Positions 22,756 through 33,331 are shown, numbered from the stretch's first letter. The stretch is 64,000 nt of DNA from Pardosa pseudoannulata (GCA_032207245.1 CM063505.1:172415922-172479921); one strand, 5' to 3'. The notes: generated by a model from the letters alone, not told the origin. Program-made: numbers and translations.

Positions 22756-25700
22756 AATGCAGCAAAATAATAACTGCCAGTCACAAAAATTATGTAACCC
22801 CCATATTTTGGTTTTTACTTGTCCAGACTATTGGGGAAGGAGAAGCCTATTCAGCTAGCAGTAATAAACTAAGATGCAGTTGGGCCACATTGAAGAGAAC
22901 AGCACACAAGTCCCAGCCTAAATGAAATTTTAGAAAGGACATCTTCACTAGTCAGCGGCAGACAAGAGAATATACACAAAAACATGTGCTATAACAGAGT
23001 TAGACCCCATAGCGAGACAAAGATGAAATATTTCCCAGAGAAACGAAAACTTATTTAGTGAATTTAACTGTTAGATCAGGGAAAAACTGAGCCATTTGCC
23101 AGCAACAGCTGGAAAAGGTGGTATGTGGACAGAAAATTTGCATGTATTGCATTGAATGCTTTGGAAAATTGGTTTGAAGAATTTTAAGTCGAAGACTTTC
23201 CTTTTATTAAGACATTTTGTGGCTGGGAAAATGGATTTTAAAAGAATTAGAATGGGAGAGAGGTTTTAAAAGAGACAAAGTGAAATATTTTTGATATATT
23301 ACATATATTTTGAAATATTGCACACACACACACACACATATATATATATGTAGAGAGAGAGATACCTTAAATGCTGCAGCTTGAACCCCCTTCAGTGGCA
23401 AGACGAGATCTCTATAAATATTACTTGCATATAAACTATACTGTAGTAACAGGAATTAACAATTGTATCATATCAAGTGAAATGTATGAAAAAAAATCCT
23501 ACCATATTGCTTACTAGTTCTATGCTTCATAACATATTGCCAAGATAAACCTTTATAGTCAGTTACATAACTTATTTATGTACACAAGATTTAACTAGAT
23601 TCAGCAATCCTAATTCGAAACATAGGATACTAATATTTTATTAGAAAATGTGTACAGTAATTTCATCTGCTCCTTAAGATTAGTAGTATACATTAACAGA
23701 CATGCCAACATTCAGACACCCCTGTCAGGACCAACAGCACGGTTTTAAAATTTGTAACCTACCTACAAAGTATATGTGTATGCAATTTACATACGTAATA
23801 AATAAAAAACCCCAAAAAAAATCAGACATAGCTACACATTTTATTTGTTTCTAAATTAGAATTTAGCAAATTAAATTAAAAATAAATTCACAGTAGACTA
23901 TTATGAAAGGTAAATTAAAATTTATGCATTTATAAATGTATAAGTAGCTTTTTTAGCTTTAACAACTTTTTCAAAAAAGTGTTTCTTGTACCAACATTGA
24001 CCCTGATTAAAATATTTACATTTTTCTACATTTGGGATTCTAGAGTTTGTCTACTCAAATTGGACCTAAATTTAGTTTGGTTTTTCCACATAGTACTGAA
24101 AACTGTTTCACATGAAATATTACTATGTGAAAAGAGTAATATATTCAGCATTATTTTTGCCAAGATCTTAAATTTGATTGCTGAATTAGGATCTTTTAGT
24201 TGTTCAAAATTTTGGTTATTTTCCGGAGTTATCAATTTCTCTCATTTCTGCGGAGAATTCAGAGTAGTTAGCATGTCTGCATTAATGATTGTTTACAAAA
24301 AAACTAAATTTGATTCTGTTTCAATAAATTATACATATTATATTTGTTTGCTTTAAACAAAAATTAATTTACCTCATAAGGCTCACTTTCATGAATTAAA
24401 CTTGATGTATCTTTCTCTTTCCAATCTTCTACTTGTGTTTGCATTACTGAACAACTATCAACAATTTTTAGATTTAGTTCATTATCTTTTTTACTTGGGA
24501 ATTTATTCAGTTCATTTGCTGTTTCTGCACTAACAGATATAATTGTTTGCTCTGCTTTTTTAGGTATATCACTAGATGGCTGTACTCCAGATAGAATAAT
24601 ATTTCTGGGTTCTAGCCCTATTAAAACATTAGCTGTTTCCATATTTGAAGAAGATGGATTTACATGTTGCAATGTCGCTGGAATATTATCTGCCTGAACA
24701 CCTAATACTATATAACCTGAAGGTGAGACTATCTGGGGGGAAACATTGTGAATAGGTTGGATACTTAAATTATGGGTGTTTTTTGACCTATAATTGGGAA
24801 CTATCTTCTCAAGGCATTTATGATCTTTCTTTTTATTATATAAAATTGTTTCTTTCTTTGCATTACTTATCAATTTTAAAACTCTTTCTTCTAGCTCAGT
24901 TAGTTTAAACATCTGATCATGCCCGGTTAATGCTCTGCATTCATCCCTTCTTGCAGCTTTTATTCTTAGAGAGTTTTTTTGATCTGACCATACCTAAAAT
25001 GGAAAAAATATATAAAATCATATTGAATAAATACATTTAAATAAAAGGAACTGGGAAAATAAATCATGAAATTTTTTAGTTTATATTAGAAAACTGAAAT
25101 AATTTTAAAACTTTACATTTTTAATTTTAAAAATAGTGAAATTATACTACATATTATGTACACCATTCACTTCACTGGAATTTAAAAGCAAACTCTAGCT
25201 TAGGACTAGCATAATATAAAGTTAGATATAACAGACATTAAAAAATTTAAAATAAAGGAAATTAAGAAAAACTAGTATACCCATGCAAGAACTTGTATGG
25301 AAACTGAAATCTGCGATGATATAATTAATATTTTAAATCACACTTCATTAATTATTTACTTTTAGAAAATACAGTAAACAGTTTAATTTTAGTCAACTGA
25401 TATAAATAGTTAATTACATAACTAAACATACATCAAAGTAAAATTGAGTAAGTATTGATTTTCTGTCTTATTTACTGAAAGACACTCTGCATGTGTCTGG
25501 TAAATGAATCAGTGTGTTAATTCACCGATTTGGTGGATTATATTCAGTGGGTCAGAAGACAAAGTAAGGATCAGATTATGGCATGGTTAATGCCAGTTTT
25601 GCATAGAACACTTGGGTAATACCTGAACCTGGTTTAATATGTGATGGTGAATACAGTTGCAAATGTGCCAAGTAACATGATAAAAATTAATTCAAAATCT

Positions 25701-28700
25701 TAAATTTTTTTAAATTTGTTAATTGTACTGTTTTTTGAAGTACTAATTAAACATGTGTTCTTCAAGTATTGTTTGTTACAATATGGGGCCTGCACGCAAA
25801 GCATATCACAATGGATGGGGTAACGAAGTCCCTATCTATTGCTTCACTGTTGACATGTAGAATACTAATACTTAAATTACTGTTAAAATGATTTCTTGTA
25901 TTTAAATGTTAAGGCTAGCAAGAAGATTTTCTATTTTTATCTCTATTCCTTGGAAATTATCTGTTTCACCATTAGTTTCTAAGTATCCAAACTAAATTAC
26001 AAAAAAGTTGGTGTGATTTTACAAAAAGGTGATATAATGTTACAAGTAGGGCAAGATAAGAAAGATATATAATGTTACAAGTAGGGCAAGATAAGAAAGA
26101 TATAGTGAAATTTTTATAAATTACAATAAACACATGAAGGGTGTTTGTATTGAATACAATAAACTCATAGAGCTGTGCAATAGTTATCATAATTTAGAAT
26201 TTTTGTGAAAAACTTTAAACTTGACAAAATGAGTAGTACTATTTTTTTTATAACACTAAACATAATGTATCTTCATTTCAGTCAAGTCATAAAAAATTAC
26301 ATATAAATTGTTTCTGAGGGATGTAAGAGGACAGGATATATAATTGTATGATTAAAATAAATTTAAAATGTTAATCACTTTTTAAAGTTAAAAATTTTAA
26401 AAATCAATTTTAAATCATGCAGAAGAAATTTTTGTGTAAATTGAAGGAAATTTTGAAGTCTTAAAATAAATTATTTTTTACATATTCTAAAATTTTTCTA
26501 ACATTAAAAAACTAGTTTTGAATGGTGATTATTTTATACTAAAAGTTGGCTTTGAAATAGTTGCATTTGAAGTTTTTTCTTTTCAATAAAATGTATTAAA
26601 TTATTGCTCTACATTAATTAGCAGCATTGTGTTATTAAAGCATTCAGAAGATATTTTTTTAGTTAATTTGTAAGTTATGTATGATAAGTAGCAGAATTAA
26701 GTATATATATTATTAATTAATTATATATATTAAGTTGTATATAATATAGAAAGCTCTTTTAATTTGTTTATGTTCTTGTAAATATACTCAAGCCCTCTGA
26801 GTAATTCTTTTTTAGCCATATTATTTCTTTTTAATATTGGCTGAAAGACGTCACCATTACTTTCTAAGTATCCAAACTAAATTACAAAAAAGTTGGTGTG
26901 ATTTTACAAAAAGGTGATATAATATTACAAGTATGGCAAGATAAATAAGATATAGTGAATTTTTTATAAATTACAATAAACACATGAAGGGTGTTTGTAT
27001 TGAATACAATAAACTCATAGAGCTGTGCAATAGTTATCATAATTTAGAATTTTTGTTAAAAACTTTAAACTTGACAAAATGAGTAGTACTATTTTTTTAT
27101 AACACTAAACAATGTATCTTCATTTCAGTCAAGTCATAAAAAATTACATATAAATTGTTTCTGAGGGATGTGTTAGCACACTCATTGCCAATCTTGTGAT
27201 ATTGTGTGCTGTATGTTCTACCAAATGGCCTTATACGCATTATCCCATCACTATCAAATTTCTAAGTATAGTAGCCAGGGCCCGACTTACAGAAATGGGG
27301 GCCCATTCATCCGGGGGCTCCCCTCACTCTGCTGTACACAGGTGGTGACTTTGGGGTGATTGTTATATTTAGTGATGCTTAAACTATGTCCCACAGAGAG
27401 GGTTGGCAAAAACCTGGTTTTTTTTTTTTTTTTTTTTTCAGAAAACCCCAACCTAGTGGGTTTTTTCAGGGTTTTGGGTTTTTTTCTATACTTTTTTAAA
27501 GGGTTTTAGATGCTTTTTTGGGGATTTGAAAACTATTCAAGCTTTTTGTTATGTAAGAGGACAGGATATATAATTGTATGATTAAAATAAATTTAAAATG
27601 TTAATCACTTTTTAAAGTTAAAAATTTTAAAAATCAATTTTAAATCATGCAGAAGAAATTTTTGTGTAAATTGAAGGAAATTTTGAAGTCTTAAAATAAA
27701 TTATTTTTTACATATTCTAAAATTTTTCTAACATTAAAAAACTAGTTTTGAATGGTGATTATTTTATACTAAAAGTTGGCTTTGAAATAGTTGCATTTGA
27801 AGTTTTTTCTTTTCAATAAAATGTATTAAATTATTGCTCTACATTAATTAGCAGCATTGTGTTATTAAAGCATTCAGAAGATATTTTTTTAGTTAATTTG
27901 TAAGTTATATATGATAAGTAGCAGAATTATATATATTATTAATTATAAATATTAAGTTGTATATAATATAGAAAGCTCTTGTAAATATACTCAAGCCCTC
28001 TAGGTAATTATTTTTTAGCCATATTATTTCTTTTTAATATCGGCTGAAAGACGTCACCATTACTTTCTAAGTATCCAAACTAAATTACAAAAAAGTTGGT
28101 GTGATTTTACAAAAAGGTGATATAATATTACAAGTATGGCAAGATAAATAAGATATAGTGAATTTTTTATAAATTACAATAAACACATGAAGGGTGTTTG
28201 TATTGAATACAATAAACTCATAGAGCTGTGCAATAGTTATCATAATTTAGAATTTTTGTTAAAAACTTTAAACTTGACAAAATGAGTAGTACTATTTTTT
28301 TATAACACTAAACAATGTATCTTCATTTCAGTCAAGTCATAAAAAATTACATATAAATTGTTTCTGAGGGATGTGTTAGCACACTCATTGCCAATCTTGT
28401 GATATTGTGTGCTGTATGTTCCACCAAATGGCCTTATACGCATTAACCCATCACTATCACATTTCTAAGTTTAGTAGCCAGGGCCCGACTTACAGAAATG
28501 GGGGCCCATTCATCTGGGGGCTCCCCTCACTCTGCTGTACACAGGTGGTGACTTTGGGGTGATTGTTATATTTAGTGATGCTTAAACTATGTCCCACAGA
28601 GAGGGTTGGCAAAAACCTGGTTTTTTTTTTTTTTTTTTTTTTTTTTTTCAGAAAACCCCAACCTAGTGGGTTTTTTCAGGGTTTTGGGTTTTTTTCTATA

Positions 28701-31162
28701 CTTTTTTAAAGGGTTTTAGATGCTTTTTTGGGGATTTGAAAACTATTCAAGCTTTTTGTTATGTAAGAGGACAGGATATATAATTGTATGATTAAAATAA
28801 ATTTAAAATGTTAATCACTTTTTAAAGTTAAAAATTTTAAAAATCAATTTTAAATCATGCAGAAGAAATTTTTGTGTAAATTGAAGGAAATTTTGAAGTC
28901 TTAAAATAAATTATTTTTTACATATTCTAAAATTTTTCTAACATTAAAAAACTAGTTTTGAATGGTGATTATTTTATACTAAAAGTTGGCTTTGAAATAG
29001 TTGCATTTGCTTTTCAATAAAATGTATTAAATTATTGCTCTACATTAATTAGCAGCATTGTGTTATTAAAGCATTCAGAAGATATTTTTTTAGTTAATTT
29101 GTAAGTTATGTATGATAAGTAGCAGAATTAAGTATATATATTATTAATTAATTATATATATTAAGTTGTATATAATATAGAAAGCTCTTTTAATTTGTTT
29201 ATGTTCTTGTAAATATACTCAAGCCCTCTGAGTAATTCTTTTTTAGCCATATTATTTCTTTTTAATATTGGCTGAAAGACGTCAGTTCTCTTCATCTTGG
29301 CAGAAATACTGGTTGTTTTGGTTTTTAATTGTTTCTATAATTTTTTCATTGTATTTGTTATACAGATAACTATTTTTCCCTAAATTTTTTTTTAAGTTTT
29401 TGTTTTTTCTAGCAGTTTAGAAATTTCTAGCAAAAAAAGTTTTTTGTTTTTTCTAGCAAAAAAAAAAAATTACGCTCATTGTCAAAGATGAAATATGTAA
29501 TATGTATTATAGATTTAACTCTATTTTTATTATTAGTTAAATATGTGGAATTTTAAATAAAGATTTTGAAAAAACTCAATTTTGAAAAAACCCACTTTTT
29601 CAAGTGGGTTTTTTTTTTCTTAAAAACCCGCCTGGGTTTTTTCGGGTTCGGCAAATCAAGCCAACTTTGCCCGCAGAACCTTTAAAGTTGACTCACCAAT
29701 GTAGTTAGTAAAATAAGATTAGTTTAAAATAAAATGAAAAAATATGAAATAAGTAAAATTATAAAAAATTACAAAAAAAAATCCTGGAAGGTAAAGCATA
29801 TATTAGAATTTTGTAAGTCCTTACCCGAGGAATTTTCCTGCCTAAAACAGAATGTACATTTTTTGGAAGCACTTACATTTATGAACAAGATCTCTAATGA
29901 TACTGAATAAGTTAGAAACTAAAAGAAGAAATTGTCAATAATTTAAAGTGAATTTTAAACAAACGCATCATATTTTTAGCTTGAAATGGCAGTTAATTTG
30001 GGGGGGGGGCCCTTTTGCCTGGGGGACCAAGCACTTGCCCCTTTTGCTCTGCCAGAAATCAGGCCCTGATAGTAGCCACTACGGAAGTGATCAAGTTTCA
30101 TCTTAGTGGCAATGAACATGTTATGACTGTATTACTCTAACAAATGAAAAAATAATGTGTAATTAATATTACTAAATATACTTCAAAAAAGGCTCCACCT
30201 GGATGACTATTTGGTAAAATTAAACACTTGTATTCAAAGCAATTTCTTGTTTCAGTATTTCAATTTTTTTTTTTAAATATTCTACACAAGTATGTTGAAT
30301 CTCTGTAACCCATAATGGAGTGACTAAATTAACTAACCCCTCTGGGGCTACAGCCCAGCAAGTGAAGCCATGACCTAAGGTGCCAATCTCTGTACTGGAG
30401 ATCAAAGGCCATGAGGTACAAAGCATAAGTTCCAGTTAGGTGGTCAACCTTACATGGAACCAACAGCGTTTATCATTCTTTAGAATGCTTGGTCCTCAGT
30501 TTATCTACCCATTGAAGGATGAAAGGCTGAGTCATCCTTGGTGAGCCCGAGAAAGTATACAGCGAGGAAATACTTATTTTAATAGCTATATTATATTACT
30601 AATAAGGTTGAAAACAAATGGTTATATAAATATAGTTATTTATATATGTGTGTGTATCGAAATTTAATTTCCAAAATGAATTTTCATTACCTAAACAATG
30701 CTGAATGATAGGGTACTGTTCTTAGAAGGGTTCATAGCTGTTAGGAATCGACTTTAAGCAGTAGGTCTTGGCCTGCCTTGTTAGTCCTTGTGAAGCAAAA
30801 CAGCAAACTGTAGCATTGCAAAACACACCACACAATTTTTTTTAAATTGCCAGTATTCAGGTAAGATTACATAAAATATCATCTAAGAGTGAAATAATAC
30901 ATTGATTTTATTGGAGATTTATGGATATCATTTGTCTAACTTTCAGGATCCAATATAAGTAAAAAAAAAAAAAAAAATCATATTTAGCCTTAAAAATTAC
31001 ATACTGTATATTTCAAAGTATAAGCCGAGAATTTTTTTTTTTTTTTTAATTATAAAGACCTAAAGTGGTAGGTTGACTTATATACAAATTCATGGAACAG
31101 ATGTTATAAGTGTTTTTTTGGTGACAAAAAGTTACCCAATCTGCAAAAACTAATGAAATGGT

Positions 31163-31217
<55 letters not shown>

Positions 31218-32340
31218 AGGGTGTCTATAATGCATCTGTACTGCAGATTGGCTTATCTTTTAATTAACACAATTTACTTCGAAAACCAAATTTACTTACT
31301 TCCATACCAGTATACTTCTAAATAGTTTAATTCACTTTAACTTTGCAGTCTTTGAATTATCGCAATTTCATATAATTTGTCAGGCTTGGGATTCTCGTAA
31401 TTAAATGTTAAAAAAATATTTTTTTGGTAATAACTAAGGTAAAAATTGTCTTGAAATTTTTTGATAGCACAATGACTAAAAATTTCAAAACATTATATGC
31501 CAACAGAATATATTTATATTAAATGAATTTATATTAAGAAAATTTATAACAAAACAATCTCCGAAGTCTAATTAGAATATACAAAGAATAATGATAAAGG
31601 GGTTGAGATTTTTTTAAAAAAAAGTTAAGATCCTTTATGAAGTTTAACTAAAATTTCTGATAAGTTAATTACATGTGTTGATTTTAATAGAAAAAAAAAA
31701 GGTGAAAAATAAATATTATTAAACTACCTAAGTACAAAAACTACCCGAAATAATAAAACATATAAAAAGTAATACTTTGAAATATTTGAAAAAATTCACA
31801 TGTGAAATGAGAATTATGATAAATAAGAAAAACTTTTTGACATGTCATAATTATATTTTAAATTGAAATAATCTTTTGTTTAATATGCATTTTTACTGGA
31901 AGAAAAATTTTAAACGAATGAACAGGTTTTGAAAAATATTACGAGGCAAAATGAATTGATTATACCGTATTTGAAAATTTTCACATTATTTCGCTACATC
32001 ATTATCAGCTAATACAAAAAACAACCTCTAATTATTAAATGTTTTTATCGAAACCAACCTTTCTCCACCTGCTTACATCTCTTTTTCCACCAGTCCAATC
32101 AGCATTAAGTAAGGCAGTTAGTTCTTCCCATTTCTTATCCCACACTTCTTTCGAATAATTGTGTAGAGCAAAATATTTACCCATTACTAACTCAGGGTTT
32201 AGAGTCATATAATCAACTATCAAACCGAATTGACTGCGGCTTAACCTGCCTCTTTTAAATTTAGGAAATGACGTAAAACTATTTTCAGAGAACAAACAGT
32301 CTTCAGGAGGAGTTAAAATATCAGTATTTGATTCGCTCAT
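16570..32340 (-). CDS. Zeste-type Myb/SANT-like DNA-binding protein, four exons, 427 aa
   Basis: Four exons (32340-32059, 24993-24373, 18871-18760, 16838-16570) join with GT-AG introns and matching phase into 1284 coding bases. Residues about 31-125 form a zeste-type Myb/SANT-like domain: RLSRSQFGLIVDYMTLNPEL, then W67, W71, W82, W92 and, across the exon 1/2 junction, RWRK|VWSDQKNSLRIKAA. A block that usually follows this domain comes next (LTELEERVLKLI). The middle is Ser/Thr/Asn-rich. The C-terminus is probably helical (KLLQKQNELLEGIAATLTRI...), as in relatives that oligomerise. The ATG is the first after an in-frame stop at 32383-32385. Such proteins are probably nuclear and bind DNA; many arthropods have expanded families, some linked to transposons. 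The long introns (7.1, 5.5 and 1.9 kb) are filled with repeats. The exact orthologue is unknown to me. Exons 2-4 are clean, so I judge it a real gene. Confidence 0.82.
18181..18758. other. Intron 3 of the SANT gene, AT-rich
   Basis: Representative of the whole intron (16839-18759). It holds homopolymer runs and no recognisable repeat family or extra exon. Confidence 0.35.
18760..18871 (-). CDS. SANT gene exon 3
   Basis: A 112-base exon with acceptor TTTTTTTAG and donor GTAAGT, both near consensus. It begins in phase 0 and ends one base into a codon. It encodes a Ser-rich linker (VSKSTENSKTSDSSQSFKSL, then EKTENVVNFSSQS). It is too short and too serine-rich to recognise alone; the call rests on its splice sites and phase agreement with exons 2 and 4. 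Confidence 0.75.
20590..21790 (+). pseudogene. BEL/Pao retrotransposon pol remnant
   Basis: Scattered plus-strand fragments, in the right order for BEL/Pao pol. Near 20597: SLNDILLTGQNVNPIL. Near 20845: HLYVDHFI followed by DVDAALNLTKDD, the RT active-site region with its second aspartate replaced by His. Near 21237: LLQEIWEKGLDWDEELPED, then EIPILEEISWPRCY. Near 21545: TLCWIHGNAKQWKTF, the RNase H end. Stops and frameshifts throughout show long decay. It sits in sense opposite to its host, intron 2 of the SANT gene. No gag, integrase or LTR was recognised around it. Confidence 0.75.
22385..22485 (+). repeat. Very degenerate S1 SINE copy
   Basis: ACCAGAGTCCATGGGTTTGA, then TTGTCATGGA and TTTAAGCAGTAAGCA, echo the B-box region and the body start of the SINE at 60845-60920. 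The tail is lost. Confidence 0.4.
22676..22754. repeat. (TA)n(TG)n compound microsatellite
   Basis: About 22 TA units run directly into about 16 TG units. It lies in intron 2 of the SANT gene. Confidence 0.95.
23319..23368. repeat. (CA)n(TA)n and (GA)n microsatellite
   Basis: Short CA, TA and GA runs in succession. They give a spurious minus-strand Cys-Val open frame. Confidence 0.9.
24026..24235 (-). pseudogene. hAT transposase C-terminal dimerisation fragment
   Basis: The minus-strand frame contains ILLFSHSNISCETVFSTMWK followed by NQTKFRSNLSRQTLESQM. This follows the hAT C-terminal dimerisation pattern of P-x-S-N-A-x-x-E-R-x-F-S followed by N-R-L and L-x-L. No catalytic region is seen beside it and the usual proline is missing, so it is a fragment. 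It lies only 138 bases downstream of SANT exon 2. An alternative is a remnant of a domesticated hAT-like exon, but I see no splice sites for that. Confidence 0.6.
24373..24993 (-). CDS. SANT gene exon 2
   Basis: A 621-base exon in phase 0 at both ends. Acceptor TTTTAG at 24994-24999; donor GTAAAT at 24372-24367. It opens with VWSDQKNSLRIKAARRDE, which completes the last helix of the SANT domain begun in exon 1. LTELEERVLKLI follows, a hallmark of the segment after this domain. The rest (about 150 residues) is a Ser/Pro/Asn/Ile-rich region with repeats of the type VLGVQ, LIGLEP and ILSGVQP, with no domain I recognise. Confidence 0.82.
24995..25966. other. Intron 1 of the SANT gene, part without recognised repeats
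   Basis: AT-rich intron. No exon or repeat recognised before the triplicated array begins at 25967. Confidence 0.35.
25967..26851. repeat. Tandem array unit 1 (short form, 885 bases)
   Basis: It begins at CACCATTAGTTTCTAAGTAT and ends at GCTGAAAGACGT. It matches units 2 and 3 but lacks their 380-base middle segment. The join reads GAGGGATGTAAGAGGAC, where the longer units have ATGT on both sides of the extra segment. It also has its own direct duplication of about 33 bases at 26040-26105 (ACAAGTAGGGCAAGATAAGA repeated). Confidence 0.85.
26852..28054. repeat. Tandem array unit 2 (1203 bases)
   Basis: Directly follows unit 1 and is nearly identical to unit 3. The extra segment at 27171-27550 contains a hAT-type left end (CAGGGCCCGACTTACAGAAA at 27276) preceded by ATAGTAGC, and a T-run with GGGTTTT blocks. 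Confidence 0.9.
28055..29284. repeat. Tandem array unit 3 (1230 bases)
   Basis: Same content as unit 2, with a longer T-run near 28621-28648 and small indels. It ends at GACGTCA, after which unique sequence continues into the right half of the hAT-type element. Confidence 0.9.
28479..30068. mobile_element. Non-autonomous hAT-type element overlapping the array
   Basis: The left end CAGGGCCCGACTTACAG and right end ATCAGGCCCTG form short inverted termini of hAT type (CAGGGCC). The right end is followed by ATAGTAGC (30069-30076). The left end of the unit 2 copy is preceded by the identical ATAGTAGC (27268-27275), and that of unit 3 by TTAGTAGC (28471-28478). An 8-base target duplication is the hAT hallmark. 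There is no transposase inside. Inner inverted sequences (GGTTGGCAAAAACC near 28604; TTGCCGAACCC on the minus strand near 29650) suggest a second element nested within it. Confidence 0.65.
30290..30565. repeat. Dispersed repeat S3, related to 55785-55965
   Basis: It shares ATTCCAGTTAGGTGG-type and CAGCGTTTA..ATGCTTGGTCCTCAGTT blocks with the 55.8-kb copy, and the region before (ATCAAAGGCCATGAGGTACA against GACCAAGAGCGCTGGGGGGC) aligns loosely. It is GC-richer than its surroundings and probably a SINE-like element. The 68-residue frame on the minus strand here is an artefact of this repeat. Confidence 0.5.
30705..30830 (+). repeat. Partial S1 SINE copy
   Basis: It retains the SINE body only: GCTGTTAGGAATCGACTTTA, AGCAGTAGGTCTTGGCCTG and GCAAACTGTAGCATTGCAAA. 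The tRNA-like head is missing or unrecognisable. Confidence 0.55.
30840..32058. other. First part of SANT intron 1, AT-rich
   Basis: It contains an A-run of about 50 bases (31168-31216) and other homopolymers. No exon recognised. The part adjoining exon 1 (31990-32035) resembles 2335-2380. Confidence 0.4.
32059..32340 (-). CDS. SANT gene exon 1
   Basis: 94 codons from ATG (32338-32340) to AAG, with donor GTTGGT at 32058-32053. The frame stays open past the donor to a stop at 32035, but the SANT domain continues naturally only if the donor is used (RWRK joined to VWSDQKN). An in-frame stop upstream at 32383-32385 fixes this ATG as the first. It encodes an acidic N-terminus and helices 1 and 2 of the Myb/SANT-like domain. 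Confidence 0.8.
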
Positions 32341-32700
32341 TTTGAAGTTTTCTTTGAAAAGCCTCAGAACGACGATTAATTTTCAACGATTCTATACTGT
32401 CGTAACACCTTCAGGAGGAGATTTGCCGCGTTCGAATATCGATGATCTACGAAACTCTCGAAAAGTCCTCTCTCGAACGTTTGAAGTGTGTAAGATGATT
32501 CAGTGCAGGAAAAGGGCGCATGTCCGGCAAACAAAATGTCATTGGCTACGTCAATATAAACAGATGGAAAAAGTGAAGCAGTTTCCCTGAAACTTGGTTG
32601 TTCCGATTCACTCGTCTCCACTGGGTTGAATATTTGTATTTTGCTTTTCTTGTGCGTCATTTATCTATTAATAAACTAAAAAAAATATATATATTTATTT
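32341..32700 (-). promoter_or_regulatory. 5' UTR and promoter region of the SANT gene
   Basis: About 200 bases here resemble the upstream flank of the exon at 2457-2729. The conservation suggests transcribed leader or promoter sequence. I see no convincing TATA box or initiator. Open frames on both strands here lack any family features. Confidence 0.35.
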
Positions 32701-32711
32701 ACGAATACTAA

Positions 32712-32872
32712 TAGAGTAGTTTCGCGCAACGTCACGAACTACTATAATGCCTTTCCCAATCATTTTCATGTTTACAACAACCAATAGGCAAACAATAAAT
32801 TGCCCTTCCGTTTGAAACTAAAGCCAGAAATGTCATAAGTTGAAATGTGCCCTGCTGCGTGAAATCGTCTTA
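32712..32872. mobile_element. Small inverted-repeat element (family M), copy 2
   Basis: Ends TAGAGTAGTTTCGCGCAACG and, on the opposite strand, TAAGACGATTTCACGCAGCA, imperfect inverted repeats with outer TA. The body matches copies 1 and 3 (CCTTCCGTTTGAAACTAAAG). 161 bases, non-coding. It lies about 370 bases upstream of the SANT gene start. Confidence 0.8.
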
Positions 32873-33137
32873 TAATTTTTTCCTTTCAGAGTATTGTTTT
32901 GTAACAGCTTAGCATTGTTGAGCATGAATGCAAAATAATGTCCATTGTTCTGATCTAACACTGGGTCTCACACAAATAGTGTAACAAAAGATGTTTTATT
33001 ATTGTTTTAAATTAAACTCTAATATGAGGTGGCTTGAAGTTTTGAAAGTTTTAAAAACTTCGTTCTTGTTATTTTGAAGTATTTTTTGGTATTACACAGT
33101 ATTTACGAAAACAGTATTTAGAAACAGTTTTTACGAA

Positions 33138-33331
33138 ATGATGCTTAACAAAGGACTCCAAAATCACAGTTCCTTAATCCACTCTTGGCTTCGTGAAATT
33201 GAGGATGTGTCATTATTTCAACCATTCCTTGATAGTCAATTTGGTACATTTTATGAAGATTGTGTTAATATCAAAATGGAAGAAATATTAGTTGAGGATC
33301 CTGTTAGTTTGAAAAAGAAGGAATACAGGTA
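33138..33331 (+). CDS. Possible coding exon, not recognised
   Basis: 64 residues open from an ATG (LIHSWLREIEDVSLFQPFLD, then SQFGTFYEDCVNIKMEEIL). The composition looks more protein-like than the other short frames, and the end reads ACAG|GTAGAC, an acceptable splice donor. It would start a gene divergent from the SANT gene. No following exon and no family could be identified, so it may be chance or a relic. Confidence 0.22.

Noticed and set aside
23207..23401. Minus-strand Cys-Val-rich frame
   Set aside because: It is produced by the CA/TA microsatellite.
24364..24912. Single-exon gene starting at the Met at 24912
   Set aside because: The frame continues upstream to a good acceptor at 24994 and completes the SANT domain, and it ends at a donor rather than at the stop 6 bases later.
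25967..29284. CRISPR-like or satellite array
   Set aside because: There are only three units of about 1 kb, without spacers. It is a local tandem duplication in a eukaryotic intron.
31168..31216. Poly(A) tail of a processed pseudogene
   Set aside because: No coding sequence or LINE-type 3' end precedes the A-run on either strand, and no target duplication was found.
32376..32660. Minus-strand 94-residue frame upstream of the SANT gene
   Set aside because: It contains the 5' flank also seen beside the other SANT exon. There is no domain, and the similarity between the flanks is not of protein-coding type as far as I can judge.
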